Assembly (NCBI GenBank): GCA_021159125.1 | Contig: JAGGSL010000051.1 | Span: forward strand, 1-12,723 | Source of the DNA: Thermoplasmata archaeon | Lineage (GTDB): Archaea; Thermoplasmatota; E2; UBA202; DSCA01 | DNA: 12,723 nt | Direction: 5' to 3' | In this document: positions 1 through 7,430 of the stretch, in pieces | How positions within the stretch are numbered: the stretch's first letter is position 1 | How the letters are laid out: each line of letters opens with the position of its first letter | Position numbers and translations under genes: made by a program | The notes under the pieces: generated by a model | The model's database searches: none | What the model was told of the DNA's origin: nothing | Seen by the model: the letters and a program-made list of their open reading frames with translations, nothing else

Positions 1-732
1 ATCCGACTCTATTCTCGGTGCAAGGAGATATGAGACTTCCCCGTTTCCTTCCGCTATGCTGAATACCATCTTTACGGGGTAATCATTTCCGAGATAGAGC
101 TTCATTTCATCGCTCCTTGCAGATTTAATCATATCGCTGAAATAGTCGAGCGAGAAAAGGCTCTTTACCGGCTCCTTGCATTTCAATGATACAAGCTGGC
201 TTTTCGGTATTTTTAATGTAACGGTATCTGTATCTCCTTTTGCAGAGAGCTCAAATCCATCGGGGTCTGCAGAAAGAGCTATATGGTCGGAAATCGCCTC
301 TGATGCCTTCACGCCTTTTGATAATTCCGATGTTTTAACCACAACTTCAGTGGATAAATCAAGGCTTGGTATTTTTGTATCTGTAATGCTGGAAGCATCA
401 AGCAGTCCCATCCTCCTTGTCAGATTCCCTATCTGTGCAACAAGGCGTCCCTCTTCCTCATACGAAAGTGATATGGCATCCTCAGTCGACGGGAGCTTAA
501 GAATTCCTCTCAACTTTTCCAGGTCTATGGCAATCTCGGTATCTTCACCAACATCGTATTCCTCAAATGCATCCGGCTTCAGGCGGAAATCGACCATACC
601 GACATGAGCAGGGTCAACAGCCCTCGCAAACAGATAGTCTGGGGTAAAGTGAAGCTTCACTTCGTCAACAAGTATGGAGGTTGCATCTACCACATTTCTG
701 AGAAAATCAGCTTTTATTTTAACCCTGAACAT
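1..732 (-). CDS. pcn: DNA polymerase sliding clamp (PCNA), 3' end cut by window edge
   Basis: Reading the minus strand from the ATG at 730-732 gives 244 codons with no stop up to base 1. The product begins MFRVKIKADFLRNVVDATS and ends near LLAPRIESD. The N-terminal opening, the central DPAHVGMVDF stretch (about residues 40-49), an interdomain-connector-like segment (about 108-129) and the C-terminal LAPRIE motif are typical of archaeal and eukaryotic PCNA. Archaeal PCNA is usually about 245-250 residues, so probably only the stop codon or a few residues are missing. PCNA forms a trimeric ring on DNA that tethers the replicative polymerase, FEN1 and ligase through PIP-box contacts with the connector and C-terminal tail. 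It is divergent from the nitroreductase and has a TATA-like box 28 bp upstream of the ATG, with no SD, suggesting a leaderless mRNA. The family call is firm. Confidence 0.95.
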   Translation of the reverse strand, partial: MFRVKIKADFLRNVVDATSILVDEVKLHFTPDYLFARAVDPAHVGMVDFRLKPDAFEEYDVGEDTEIAIDLEKLRGILKLPSTEDAISLSYEEEGRLVAQIGNLTRRMGLLDASSITDTKIPSLDLSTEVVVKTSELSKGVKASEAISDHIALSADPDGFELSAKGDTDTVTLKIPKSQLVSLKCKEPVKSLFSLDYFSDMIKSARSDEMKLYLGNDYPVKMVFSIAEGNGEVSYLLAPRIESD

Positions 733-753
733 GTTTGATATATGTGCTTCCGC

Positions 754-765
754 TTTAAAAATATA
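754..765 (-). promoter_or_regulatory. TATA box for the PCNA gene
   Basis: On the minus strand this reads TATATTTTTAAA, centred about 28 bp before the PCNA ATG, which is the spacing expected for a leaderless archaeal transcript. The AT-rich block could also be read from the plus strand (TTTAAAAATATA) toward the nitroreductase, so the 68-bp gap is probably a compact bidirectional promoter. Confidence 0.6.
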
Positions 766-773
766 GCGATGGG

Positions 774-781
774 AATAAAAA
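774..781 (+). promoter_or_regulatory. TATA-like box for the nitroreductase gene
   Basis: AATAAAAA is centred about 23 bp before the ATG at 801, consistent with a leaderless start. No SD precedes the ATG. The stronger AT block at 754-765 is an alternative and would give a leader of about 16 bases. Confidence 0.4.
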
Positions 782-800
782 GGCCGCAGAGATTATAATC

Positions 801-1313
801 ATGGAATTGATTGAGGCAATAAAAAAGAGGTATTCTGTCAGGGACTATAAGGACATGGAGGTGGAGGAGGATATCATTCTCAAAATAATGGAGGCAGCCC
901 GCCTCGCCCCCTCCGCCAAAAACCGCCAGGAATGGAAGTTCATTATTGTGAGAGACAAAATAAAGAAGGAAAAGATGGTAGAGGTCGCAAAGGGGCAGGA
1001 ATTCGTGAAGGAGGCAGGAGCAATAATCGCAGGCGTTTCCACCGAAAAATCATACACCATGACGTGCGGGGTTCCCGCGAGGCATATAGATATAGCCATA
1101 GCAATGGAGCATATTGCACTTGCAGCGACCTCATATGGCCTCGGAACATGCTGGATAGGCGCTTTCTATCAGGACAAGGCCAAAGAACTGTTGAAGGTGC
1201 CTGAAAACTGCGAGGTTGTTGCTCTGATGACGCTAGGATATCCTGAAGGAGGGCAAGGAGAAAAGATAAGAAAAAGCATTGATGAGATAATATGCTATGA
1301 GGAATTCTGCTGA
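801..1313 (+). CDS. Nitroreductase family FMN-dependent oxidoreductase (170 aa)
   Basis: The N-terminus has the family's phosphate-binding pattern RYSVRDYKD (residues 10-18; R10, S12 and R14 are the likely FMN contacts), followed by RLAPSAKNRQEW (34-45). Further on are GLGTCWIGAF (113-122) and TLGYPEG (144-150) with basic residues after it (K155, R157, K158), the usual second FMN site. At 170 residues it is one of the short, single-domain nitroreductases. Such proteins are usually dimers with FMN at the interface that move two electrons from NAD(P)H to nitro compounds, quinones or other acceptors. The physiological substrate cannot be read from sequence. Cysteines near the C-terminus (C165, C170) are noted without an assigned role. 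The gene appears monocistronic: PCNA diverges upstream, and the next gene has its own promoter 79 bp downstream. Confidence 0.9.
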   Translation: MELIEAIKKRYSVRDYKDMEVEEDIILKIMEAARLAPSAKNRQEWKFIIVRDKIKKEKMVEVAKGQEFVKEAGAIIAGVSTEKSYTMTCGVPARHIDIAIAMEHIALAATSYGLGTCWIGAFYQDKAKELLKVPENCEVVALMTLGYPEGGQGEKIRKSIDEIICYEEFC

Positions 1314-1355
1314 AAACACAGAAACGTTTCCCGAAAGGTGAACGTCTTACATAAC

Positions 1356-1364
1356 AATTTATAT
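1356..1364 (+). promoter_or_regulatory. TATA box for the DUF3160 lipoprotein gene
   Basis: AATTTATAT is centred 32 bp before the ATG at 1393, so transcription should start near 1387. It is flanked by a perfect 7-bp inverted repeat (CGTCTTA at 1343-1349, TAAGACG at 1378-1384). A GAAGGTGG stretch (1384-1391) could serve as an SD for the second ATG at 1396 better than for 1393, where it is only one base away. Confidence 0.6.
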
Positions 1365-1392
1365 CCTGTTTCCATTATAAGACGAAGGTGGC

Positions 1393-3654
1393 ATGATGAA
1401 AAAGTTAATGGCAATTGCCATGATAGGCACATTCATTTTAAGTAGTTTGAGCGGCTGCATTAATGAAAACACGATGAAGATTTCTCCGGTAAAAGCAGCC
1501 CATATAGAAAATCCAAAATCTGCATTTGCTTCTTATTATTCCTGCGAGGGGCTTTCCCTGAATTTGAATGCAGACGGCTATGACCTGCCTCTTGATTTTG
1601 GCAGGGTCGAGAATTTTAAGGAGATAGGCAACTTCTTCAATCTCAATGAAGAGCAGAAATCCCTGCTTTCAAAAAACGGATTTGTTGTTATTGACTACGG
1701 CAGGGTTAATGACATTGTTGAGGCATACAAAACTCTGAAGAACGAGGGCATGCCCATATTCGTAACCTCGGACACACTCCTCCATTTGTACCACATACAG
1801 TTCAATGAACTGCTGAAAAGCATAGAAGAAAGGGAGCTTTTCGACGCCATTCTGAACATAAGCATTTCGATGGCAGAGAAGGCGGAAAGTGATTATAATT
1901 CATTCAGCGATGCATTGCTCAAGGAAGCGGCAAGGCGCAACGTTGCCTTCTTCATGGTGGGGCTGGAATTGCTTCAGAGGTCTTCAGAGGGCTACAACGG
2001 CTCCGAAAACATAAGAAAGGTGGACTTCAAAGTTCCGGATTATGTGAAAGAAGAAGTGGATGCAGAGCTTACTGCCATTGAAAATCATGCTGGCTTTGAA
2101 AAAAGCGCAATTTTTGGATATGATGAGGATTACTCGCAGTATGTCCCCCGCGGGCATTATACACGTTCGGAGAAATTGACCAGATATTTCAAAGCGATGA
2201 TGTGGTACGGAAGAATGGCATTCCTTCTCAAAGGGGGAGGAAATGCCCTGATAAGCGAAGAAGATGCGGACATAGCCACAGTGCAGGCATCCCTCATATC
2301 GGTCGAGCTCAATGAGACAGGAGTTATGGAGGAATGGGAGCGCATATACAGCATAACTTCCTTTTTCGTAGGGCTTGCAGATGATTTAACGCCCTTCGAA
2401 TATTCTGATGCAATAAAGAAAGTTTTTGGCTCAGCGTTCAACTTCAGCTCTCTTGTTAACGAAAGCAATATGCTTTCTCTCAAAGCAGAGCTTGCCAGTT
2501 TGAGAAGTCCCCAGATATACGGCGGCACCGGGGCATGCGAAATATCGCCACCTTTCACGAAGGAGAAACTGGACGAATGCCTGAATGAGACAAAAGGCAT
2601 GAGATTCATGGGGCAGCGTTTTGTGCCCGACTCATACATGTTCCAGCAGCTTGTCTCGCCTGCAGTTGGAATGTATGTGGGAAACAAATCTGGAGATGAA
2701 AAGCCTTTCACCATGGAAATGACAGACGGAGGACCTGCTCGCTGCTTCCCACGGGGGCTTGATGTCATGGCTGTTCTTGGCTCCGAAAGAGCAGAGGATA
2801 TATTAATTTATGAAGGAGATACTGCCTACGAAGGAATGAATACAAGTTACGAAAAGCAGCTTGCCATGCTCAGGGATGAGTTCGACGGTTTTAACATAAC
2901 TGAATGGAATCGCAATCTTTACTGGGGATGGCTCTATACATTGAAAGCGCTGCTGAAAGATTTTGGGGACGGCTATCCCCCATTCATGAGAACAAAGGCA
3001 TGGGCGGACAAGGAATTGCAGACAGCCCTGGCATCATGGACTGAATTAAGGCATGACACCATACTTTACGCAAAGCAGAGTTATACGCCTCGTCTCACGG
3101 CTGCGCCCTCCCCGCCGCCCCCCGGCTATGTCGAGCCTGTCCCCGAATTTTATTTGAGATTGAAGGCTCTGACAAACATGACACGGAATGGGCTTTCTGA
3201 AATGGGCGTGCTGAATGAGTCAGAGAAAGGGAAGCTTAAAACGCTTGAAAGCGTGCTGGGGCGTCTTGTTGAAATTTCGGGCAAAGAGGTCGAAGGGAAG
3301 GAACTGAACGATGATGATTACGCCTTCATAAAAAATTTCGGAGAAACGATAAATGACACTGTCAAAGGAGCGGGAAAGGGAAAGGAACTTACGCTTGTTG
3401 CAGATGTGCACACTGACATGAACACAGGAAAATGCCTGGAGGAGGCGGTCGGCTATGCAGACATGATGCTTGTGGCATACTCTGCCAACGGAAAAATCAT
3501 GATAGGTGCAGGCCCTGTCTTCAGTTACTATGAATTCAAGCAGCCCATGAGCAACAGGCTTACGGACGAGGAATGGAAGGATATGCTGGAAGCAAGAGCA
3601 AATGAGCCTGCCCGACCGGAATGGATAGGTTCTTTCACGGCTTTTGGCAATTAA
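1393..3654 (+). CDS. DUF3160-family lipoprotein (753 aa), function unknown
   Basis: Residues 1-22 form a lipoprotein signal: basic MMKK, a hydrophobic core, and an LSGC lipobox (19-22) with C22 as the likely lipidated residue, so the protein should sit on the outside of the membrane. From the sequence pattern I assign the rest to DUF3160 (Pfam PF11369), a family with no established function. Blocks that look conserved are SDTLLHLYHIQF (126-137), RGHYTRSEKLTRYF (253-266), MGQRFVPDSYMFQQL (406-420), CFPRGLDVMAVLG (451-463), SWTELRHDTILYAKQ (548-562), VADVHTD (669-675) and AGPVFSYYEF (706-715). A proline-rich stretch (571-584) probably links two parts. Recurring H and D residues (D127, H131, H134, H554, D671, H673) could form a metal or catalytic site; that is inference. 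A second ATG at 1396 may be the true start. The stop overlaps the stop of the convergent larA-like gene. Confidence 0.8.
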   Translation: MMKKLMAIAMIGTFILSSLSGCINENTMKISPVKAAHIENPKSAFASYYSCEGLSLNLNADGYDLPLDFGRVENFKEIGNFFNLNEEQKSLLSKNGFVVIDYGRVNDIVEAYKTLKNEGMPIFVTSDTLLHLYHIQFNELLKSIEERELFDAILNISISMAEKAESDYNSFSDALLKEAARRNVAFFMVGLELLQRSSEGYNGSENIRKVDFKVPDYVKEEVDAELTAIENHAGFEKSAIFGYDEDYSQYVPRGHYTRSEKLTRYFKAMMWYGRMAFLLKGGGNALISEEDADIATVQASLISVELNETGVMEEWERIYSITSFFVGLADDLTPFEYSDAIKKVFGSAFNFSSLVNESNMLSLKAELASLRSPQIYGGTGACEISPPFTKEKLDECLNETKGMRFMGQRFVPDSYMFQQLVSPAVGMYVGNKSGDEKPFTMEMTDGGPARCFPRGLDVMAVLGSERAEDILIYEGDTAYEGMNTSYEKQLAMLRDEFDGFNITEWNRNLYWGWLYTLKALLKDFGDGYPPFMRTKAWADKELQTALASWTELRHDTILYAKQSYTPRLTAAPSPPPPGYVEPVPEFYLRLKALTNMTRNGLSEMGVLNESEKGKLKTLESVLGRLVEISGKEVEGKELNDDDYAFIKNFGETINDTVKGAGKGKELTLVADVHTDMNTGKCLEEAVGYADMMLVAYSANGKIMIGAGPVFSYYEFKQPMSNRLTDEEWKDMLEARANEPARPEWIGSFTAFGN

Positions 3655-4904
3655 ATCGGCAAAGTGGTTGTTCCTTTGGGGATCACAAGCACCCTTGCAT
3701 CCCTGCCCTTTATGCGCAGCGCCTCATTTATGGCATCATCGACGCTTTCAAAAACATTCATTCTGAAAACTTTTTCGAGCATCTCCCTGTCCATGTCAGA
3801 TACTATGAAAAACTTCGCTTTATCCAGCGCTTTCAGGTGGTAGAATGCTTTATGCCCGCCTGGAACGAACTCTTTGCTCAACTCCTCCTGCATCTCTTCC
3901 TTTGTTTCATATCTGCTCATCCAGTCATGGTACGGCTGGGAACCGTGCCCGTCAGGACACTGAGCGGCAAGTATGATTATCCCGCCATCTTTCACAACGT
4001 TCAATGCGAGATGTATCGCCTTGTACGCCTGATATAAATTTATGTCATGGGGGGCACCGTCAGCAGCAGTGACAACAATATCAGCCTTTTCACTCACCTT
4101 AACTTTATACATTTTATCGACCAGGGCAGCGCCCTTACGCAGCACCATGTCGAAATCGCCTGCAAAAGCCCCCACAATCTCATGATTCGCATTCTGAACA
4201 ATATTCAGACAGAAATCAGGAGATGCCAGACGGGCTGCCTCTGTCATGTTCTCGTACATTGGATTTCCGTCAAGCTTGCCCGGCTTTGACATCGGATGGA
4301 AGAAATTGGTGGTGTAATTATGCTGTATCGTTGAGTAATGACATATGCCCGGCAGGATGCTCTTGCGCCCCCCGCCATAACCAGCAAAATAATGAATCTC
4401 CACATCGCCAAGCAAAATTTTCAAATCGCTTTCCAGAAATGCATTTTTTACCTTAACATCAGTTCCTCTGGAGGTAGTGCCTATATATGTGAAATCGTCG
4501 CCCTTGCAGTTGTTGCTCATGTAGCGAAGCTCATCTGCATAATTACCGCCGAGCAGGCGTTTTGCCTCTTCATGCTTCACCTCTCGATGGGTTCCTGTTG
4601 CAAATATTACAGATATGTCTTCCTTTTTTATTCCCGCCTCTTCCAGCTCATCCATAACGTGGGGCATCATCTCCCAGGTGGGACAGGGGCGGGTGTTGTC
4701 ATCGACAACAAGAGATACCTTCATCCCCTTTTCCGCCATATCCATTATTCTATGGCTTCCCATAGGGTTTGCCATCGCTTTTTTTATGTATTCCCCCGCC
4801 TCCGCCTCCGGCTTCACTTCGTTTGGGTAAATTACGTCTATGACATTCTCATCAGGTATGTTTGCCTCCAGAAAATTGTTTCCGTATGGCAATTTTACTT
4901 TCAT
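3651..4904 (-). CDS. LarA-family nickel-pincer racemase/epimerase homologue (417 aa)
   Basis: The protein matches the lactate racemase LarA (DUF2088) family along its length. Motifs in order are DDNTRP (68-73), ATGTHR (102-107), GDVEIHYFAGYGGGRKSILPG (166-186) and YQAYKAIH (291-298). Against Lactiplantibacillus plantarum LarA, from memory, D69 and R72 match D72 and R75, H106 matches H108, H171 matches H174, K181 matches K184 (the lysine that carries the nickel-pincer nucleotide), and Q292 and K295 match Q295 and K298; H195 or H203 is the likely further nickel-ligand histidine. Intact cofactor residues suggest an active 2-hydroxyacid racemase or epimerase, but LarA homologues differ in substrate, so lactate is not assured. 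No larB, larC or larE, needed to build the cofactor, lies in this window. It appears monocistronic and leaderless, with a TATA box 23 bp upstream. Confidence 0.88.
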   Translation of the reverse strand: MKVKLPYGNNFLEANIPDENVIDVIYPNEVKPEAEAGEYIKKAMANPMGSHRIMDMAEKGMKVSLVVDDNTRPCPTWEMMPHVMDELEEAGIKKEDISVIFATGTHREVKHEEAKRLLGGNYADELRYMSNNCKGDDFTYIGTTSRGTDVKVKNAFLESDLKILLGDVEIHYFAGYGGGRKSILPGICHYSTIQHNYTTNFFHPMSKPGKLDGNPMYENMTEAARLASPDFCLNIVQNANHEIVGAFAGDFDMVLRKGAALVDKMYKVKVSEKADIVVTAADGAPHDINLYQAYKAIHLALNVVKDGGIIILAAQCPDGHGSQPYHDWMSRYETKEEMQEELSKEFVPGGHKAFYHLKALDKAKFFIVSDMDREMLEKVFRMNVFESVDDAINEALRIKGRDARVLVIPKGTTTLPI

Positions 4905-4922
4905 GAGCAGTTATTGCCAAAA

Positions 4923-4931
4923 GCATATAAG
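4923..4931 (-). promoter_or_regulatory. TATA box for the larA-like gene
   Basis: On the minus strand CTTATATGC is centred 23 bp before the ATG at 4904. No SD sequence lies between it and the ATG, which fits a leaderless transcript. Confidence 0.55.
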
Positions 4932-4984
4932 AAATTTGGGTTTTGAAATATCCCACTGAAGGCAAATATGCACTTTGTCATATC

Positions 4985-4996
4985 AAAAAGGGAAAA
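4985..4996 (-). terminator. T-rich terminator after gyrA
   Basis: On the minus strand, about 40 bases after the gyrA TAG, the sequence reads GTTTTCCCTTTTTG. Archaeal RNA polymerase terminates at such T tracts without needing a strong hairpin, so this is a reasonable end for the gyrase operon. The rest of the 132-bp gap holds the larA promoter and nothing else I recognise. Confidence 0.45.
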
Positions 4997-5036
4997 CACG
5001 CTCAGATATACGATAGCAAGTCGATGGATAATTCTT

Positions 5037-7430
5037 CTATACCTTCGTAACGCTCACTATTTTGTCTCCCTTGTTCAAATTCATGAGTTTGACTCCCATC
5101 GTGTTTCTTCCCTGCCTTCTTACGCCATCCACAGGAATGCGCACCATCATTCCGTTCTTGCTTGAAAGAACCACTTCATCTCCATCACTGACTTCCATTA
5201 TCGCAACCACCTTACCATTCCTCTCATTTGTTATTATTGTCCTGACGCCTTTTGCCCCTCTTCTGGTAATGCGGTACTGCTCAAGCGGGGTCCTCTTCCC
5301 GTATCCGTTTTCAGTGACAGTAAGAATATCATCGCCCTTCGCAACTTCCATGTCCACCACCTCATCGCCCTTTCTGAGGCGCATCCCTATGACGCCTGCC
5401 GCAGTCCTTCCCATTGAGCGCACGTCTTCTTCGTTAAATACGCATGCGTTTCCTTTGGCTGACGAGATTACTATTTTTTCTCCGCCTTCAAGCAGCTTTA
5501 CTTTCACAAGCTCGTCCCCTTCCTTCAGATTTATGGCACGGATTCCGCTGGAGCGTATATTTCTGTAGAGAGAGAGTTTCGTCTTCTTTATTATGCCCTT
5601 ACGTGTTGAAAAGACAAGCTTGCCATCTGAAAAGTCCCTTACAGAGAGCATTGCTCTTATTTCCCCTTCTATCGGAATAAGGTTAACAACAGCCCTCCCC
5701 ATGGAATGCCTGCTGCCCGAAGGAATGCGATAACCCTTCACGGCAAAAACCTTCCCGTCGCTTGAGAATATGAGAACATAGTCATGGGTGGATGAGATAA
5801 AAACGTCGCTTATGGTATCATTTTCCTTCATTTTCATGCCCACGAGCCCTTTGCCACCTCTCCTCTGCGCCCTGTACTCGTCAAGGGAAAGGCGCTTTAT
5901 GTAGCCCTGGCTTGTGACTATGATAACGACCTCCTCCTCAGGTATCAAATCCTCGATGTCCATCTCAACTTCTGCATCAACTATTTCTGTCCTGCGCTCG
6001 TCCCCGTAAACCTTCTTCAATTCCTCAAGTTCCTCTTTGATTATGCGGTCTATTTCTCCCGGTTTTGTGAGAATGCGCTTGAAGCGGTCTATTTCCCTTG
6101 CCTTCTCCTCCCTCTCTTTCTGGAGCGATGTTGCCTCCATTGATGTCAGGGACTGAAGGCGCATTGAAAGAATTTCTTTAACCTGCACCTGCGATAGAGA
6201 AAACTTCTCCATCAACTTCCCGCCTGCCTCCTTTGCATCGGCAGAGCCCCTTATTATTTTTATGACCTCGTCTATGTTATCCAGGGCGACAAGCAAGCCG
6301 TCAAGAACATGCTTCCTCTCCTCCGCCTTTCTTAGGTCGTATTTCGTGCGCCTTTCTATGATATTCCTTCTGTGCTTTATGTACTCGAAAATAAGGTCTT
6401 TGAGGGTAAGAAGGCGGGGCTGCCCGTCAACCAGCGCAATGTTCGAAATGCCGAAAGTGCTTTCAAGCGACGTGTGTTTGAAAAGCTGGTTTTGCACTAC
6501 TTCTGGAACAGCATCTTTCTTCAATTTCACGACAATGCGTATGCCTTTGCGGTCAGATTCATCTCTCAAATCCGCCACTCCCTGCACAATTCCCTTTTTA
6601 ACAAGCCCTGCTATGCTTTTGAGCAGAGAAGATTTGTTAGTCTGATAGGGAATTTCGGTTACGATGAGATGGTCTTCCTCAAAATGCGTTTTTGCCCTTA
6701 CCTTGATTATTCCCTTACCTGTTGAATACGCATCAAATATTCCCCTCCTGCCGTATATTATGCCCCCGGTCGGAAAATCAGGGCCCTTTACGTAATCCAT
6801 GAGCTCCCTTGTCTCCATATCAGGATTGTCAATAAAGGCAAGGATTGCATCCACAACTTCATTGAGATTGTGAGGAGGCATGTTTGTCGCCATGCCAACA
6901 GCTATGCCAGACGAGCCGTTAACAAGCAAATTAGGCAGAACTGCGGGTAGAATAACGGGCTCTTTCAGAGTGCCATCAAAATTGTCCCTCCACTCCACCG
7001 TCTCCTTATCAATGTCCCTGAGCATCTCGTTGCTTATTTTTGCAAGCCTTACCTCGGTATAACGCATTGCAGCAGGCGAATCACCGTCAACAGAGCCGAA
7101 ATTGCCCTGCCCGTCAATAAGAGGATAACGCAAAGAAAAGGGCTGTGCCATTCTCACCATTGCATCATAAACAGCCATATCCCCGTGAGGATGATATTTA
7201 CCGAGCACCTCTCCAACAGCCCTTGCAGATTTGCGATGCGGCTTGTTAAATTTGAGACCCATGTCGTTCAGCGCATAGAGTATGCGGCGGTGAACCGGCT
7301 TCAGCCCATCCCTTACATCAGGAAGAGCGCGCCCCACTATGACGCTCATGGAGTAATCCAGATAGGAGGTCTTCATCTCCTTCTCTATGGACAGATGCAA
7401 TATGCCATTTCTCACTTCCTCATATGTCAA
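5037..7430 (-). CDS. gyrA: DNA gyrase subunit A (797 aa)
   Basis: With GyrB it forms the A2B2 type IIA topoisomerase that introduces negative supercoils using ATP. The N-terminal breakage-reunion domain has YSMSVIVGRALPDVRDGLKP (26-45), KYHPHGD (78-84) and the catalytic tyrosine Y124 in AAMRYTEVRL. The C-terminal domain has the canonical GyrA box QRRGGKG (522-528), which marks it as gyrase rather than topoisomerase IV. Five degenerate copies follow at about 50-residue spacing (near 573, 622, 671, 721 and 771), fitting a six-bladed DNA-wrapping pinwheel. The protein ends right after the last blade, without the acidic tail found in E. coli GyrA. The position equivalent to E. coli Ser83 is Met (M85); Asp87 is kept (D89). 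The start is a TTG at 7428-7430, because an in-frame TGA lies two codons upstream and GGAGGT sits 8 bases before it. The gene overlaps gyrB by 11 bases. Confidence 0.97.
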   Translation of the reverse strand: MTYEEVRNGILHLSIEKEMKTSYLDYSMSVIVGRALPDVRDGLKPVHRRILYALNDMGLKFNKPHRKSARAVGEVLGKYHPHGDMAVYDAMVRMAQPFSLRYPLIDGQGNFGSVDGDSPAAMRYTEVRLAKISNEMLRDIDKETVEWRDNFDGTLKEPVILPAVLPNLLVNGSSGIAVGMATNMPPHNLNEVVDAILAFIDNPDMETRELMDYVKGPDFPTGGIIYGRRGIFDAYSTGKGIIKVRAKTHFEEDHLIVTEIPYQTNKSSLLKSIAGLVKKGIVQGVADLRDESDRKGIRIVVKLKKDAVPEVVQNQLFKHTSLESTFGISNIALVDGQPRLLTLKDLIFEYIKHRRNIIERRTKYDLRKAEERKHVLDGLLVALDNIDEVIKIIRGSADAKEAGGKLMEKFSLSQVQVKEILSMRLQSLTSMEATSLQKEREEKAREIDRFKRILTKPGEIDRIIKEELEELKKVYGDERRTEIVDAEVEMDIEDLIPEEEVVIIVTSQGYIKRLSLDEYRAQRRGGKGLVGMKMKENDTISDVFISSTHDYVLIFSSDGKVFAVKGYRIPSGSRHSMGRAVVNLIPIEGEIRAMLSVRDFSDGKLVFSTRKGIIKKTKLSLYRNIRSSGIRAINLKEGDELVKVKLLEGGEKIVISSAKGNACVFNEEDVRSMGRTAAGVIGMRLRKGDEVVDMEVAKGDDILTVTENGYGKRTPLEQYRITRRGAKGVRTIITNERNGKVVAIMEVSDGDEVVLSSKNGMMVRIPVDGVRRQGRNTMGVKLMNLNKGDKIVSVTKV

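Noticed and set aside
2157..2768. A 203-codon open frame on the minus strand inside the lipoprotein gene
   Set aside because: It is a shadow of the DUF3160 reading frame; the product is Ser-rich without a recognisable fold, and no promoter is visible.
3621..4946. Several plus-strand open frames of 70-200 codons opposite the larA-like gene
   Set aside because: All are antisense to a complete LarA-family sequence and have low-complexity or featureless translations.
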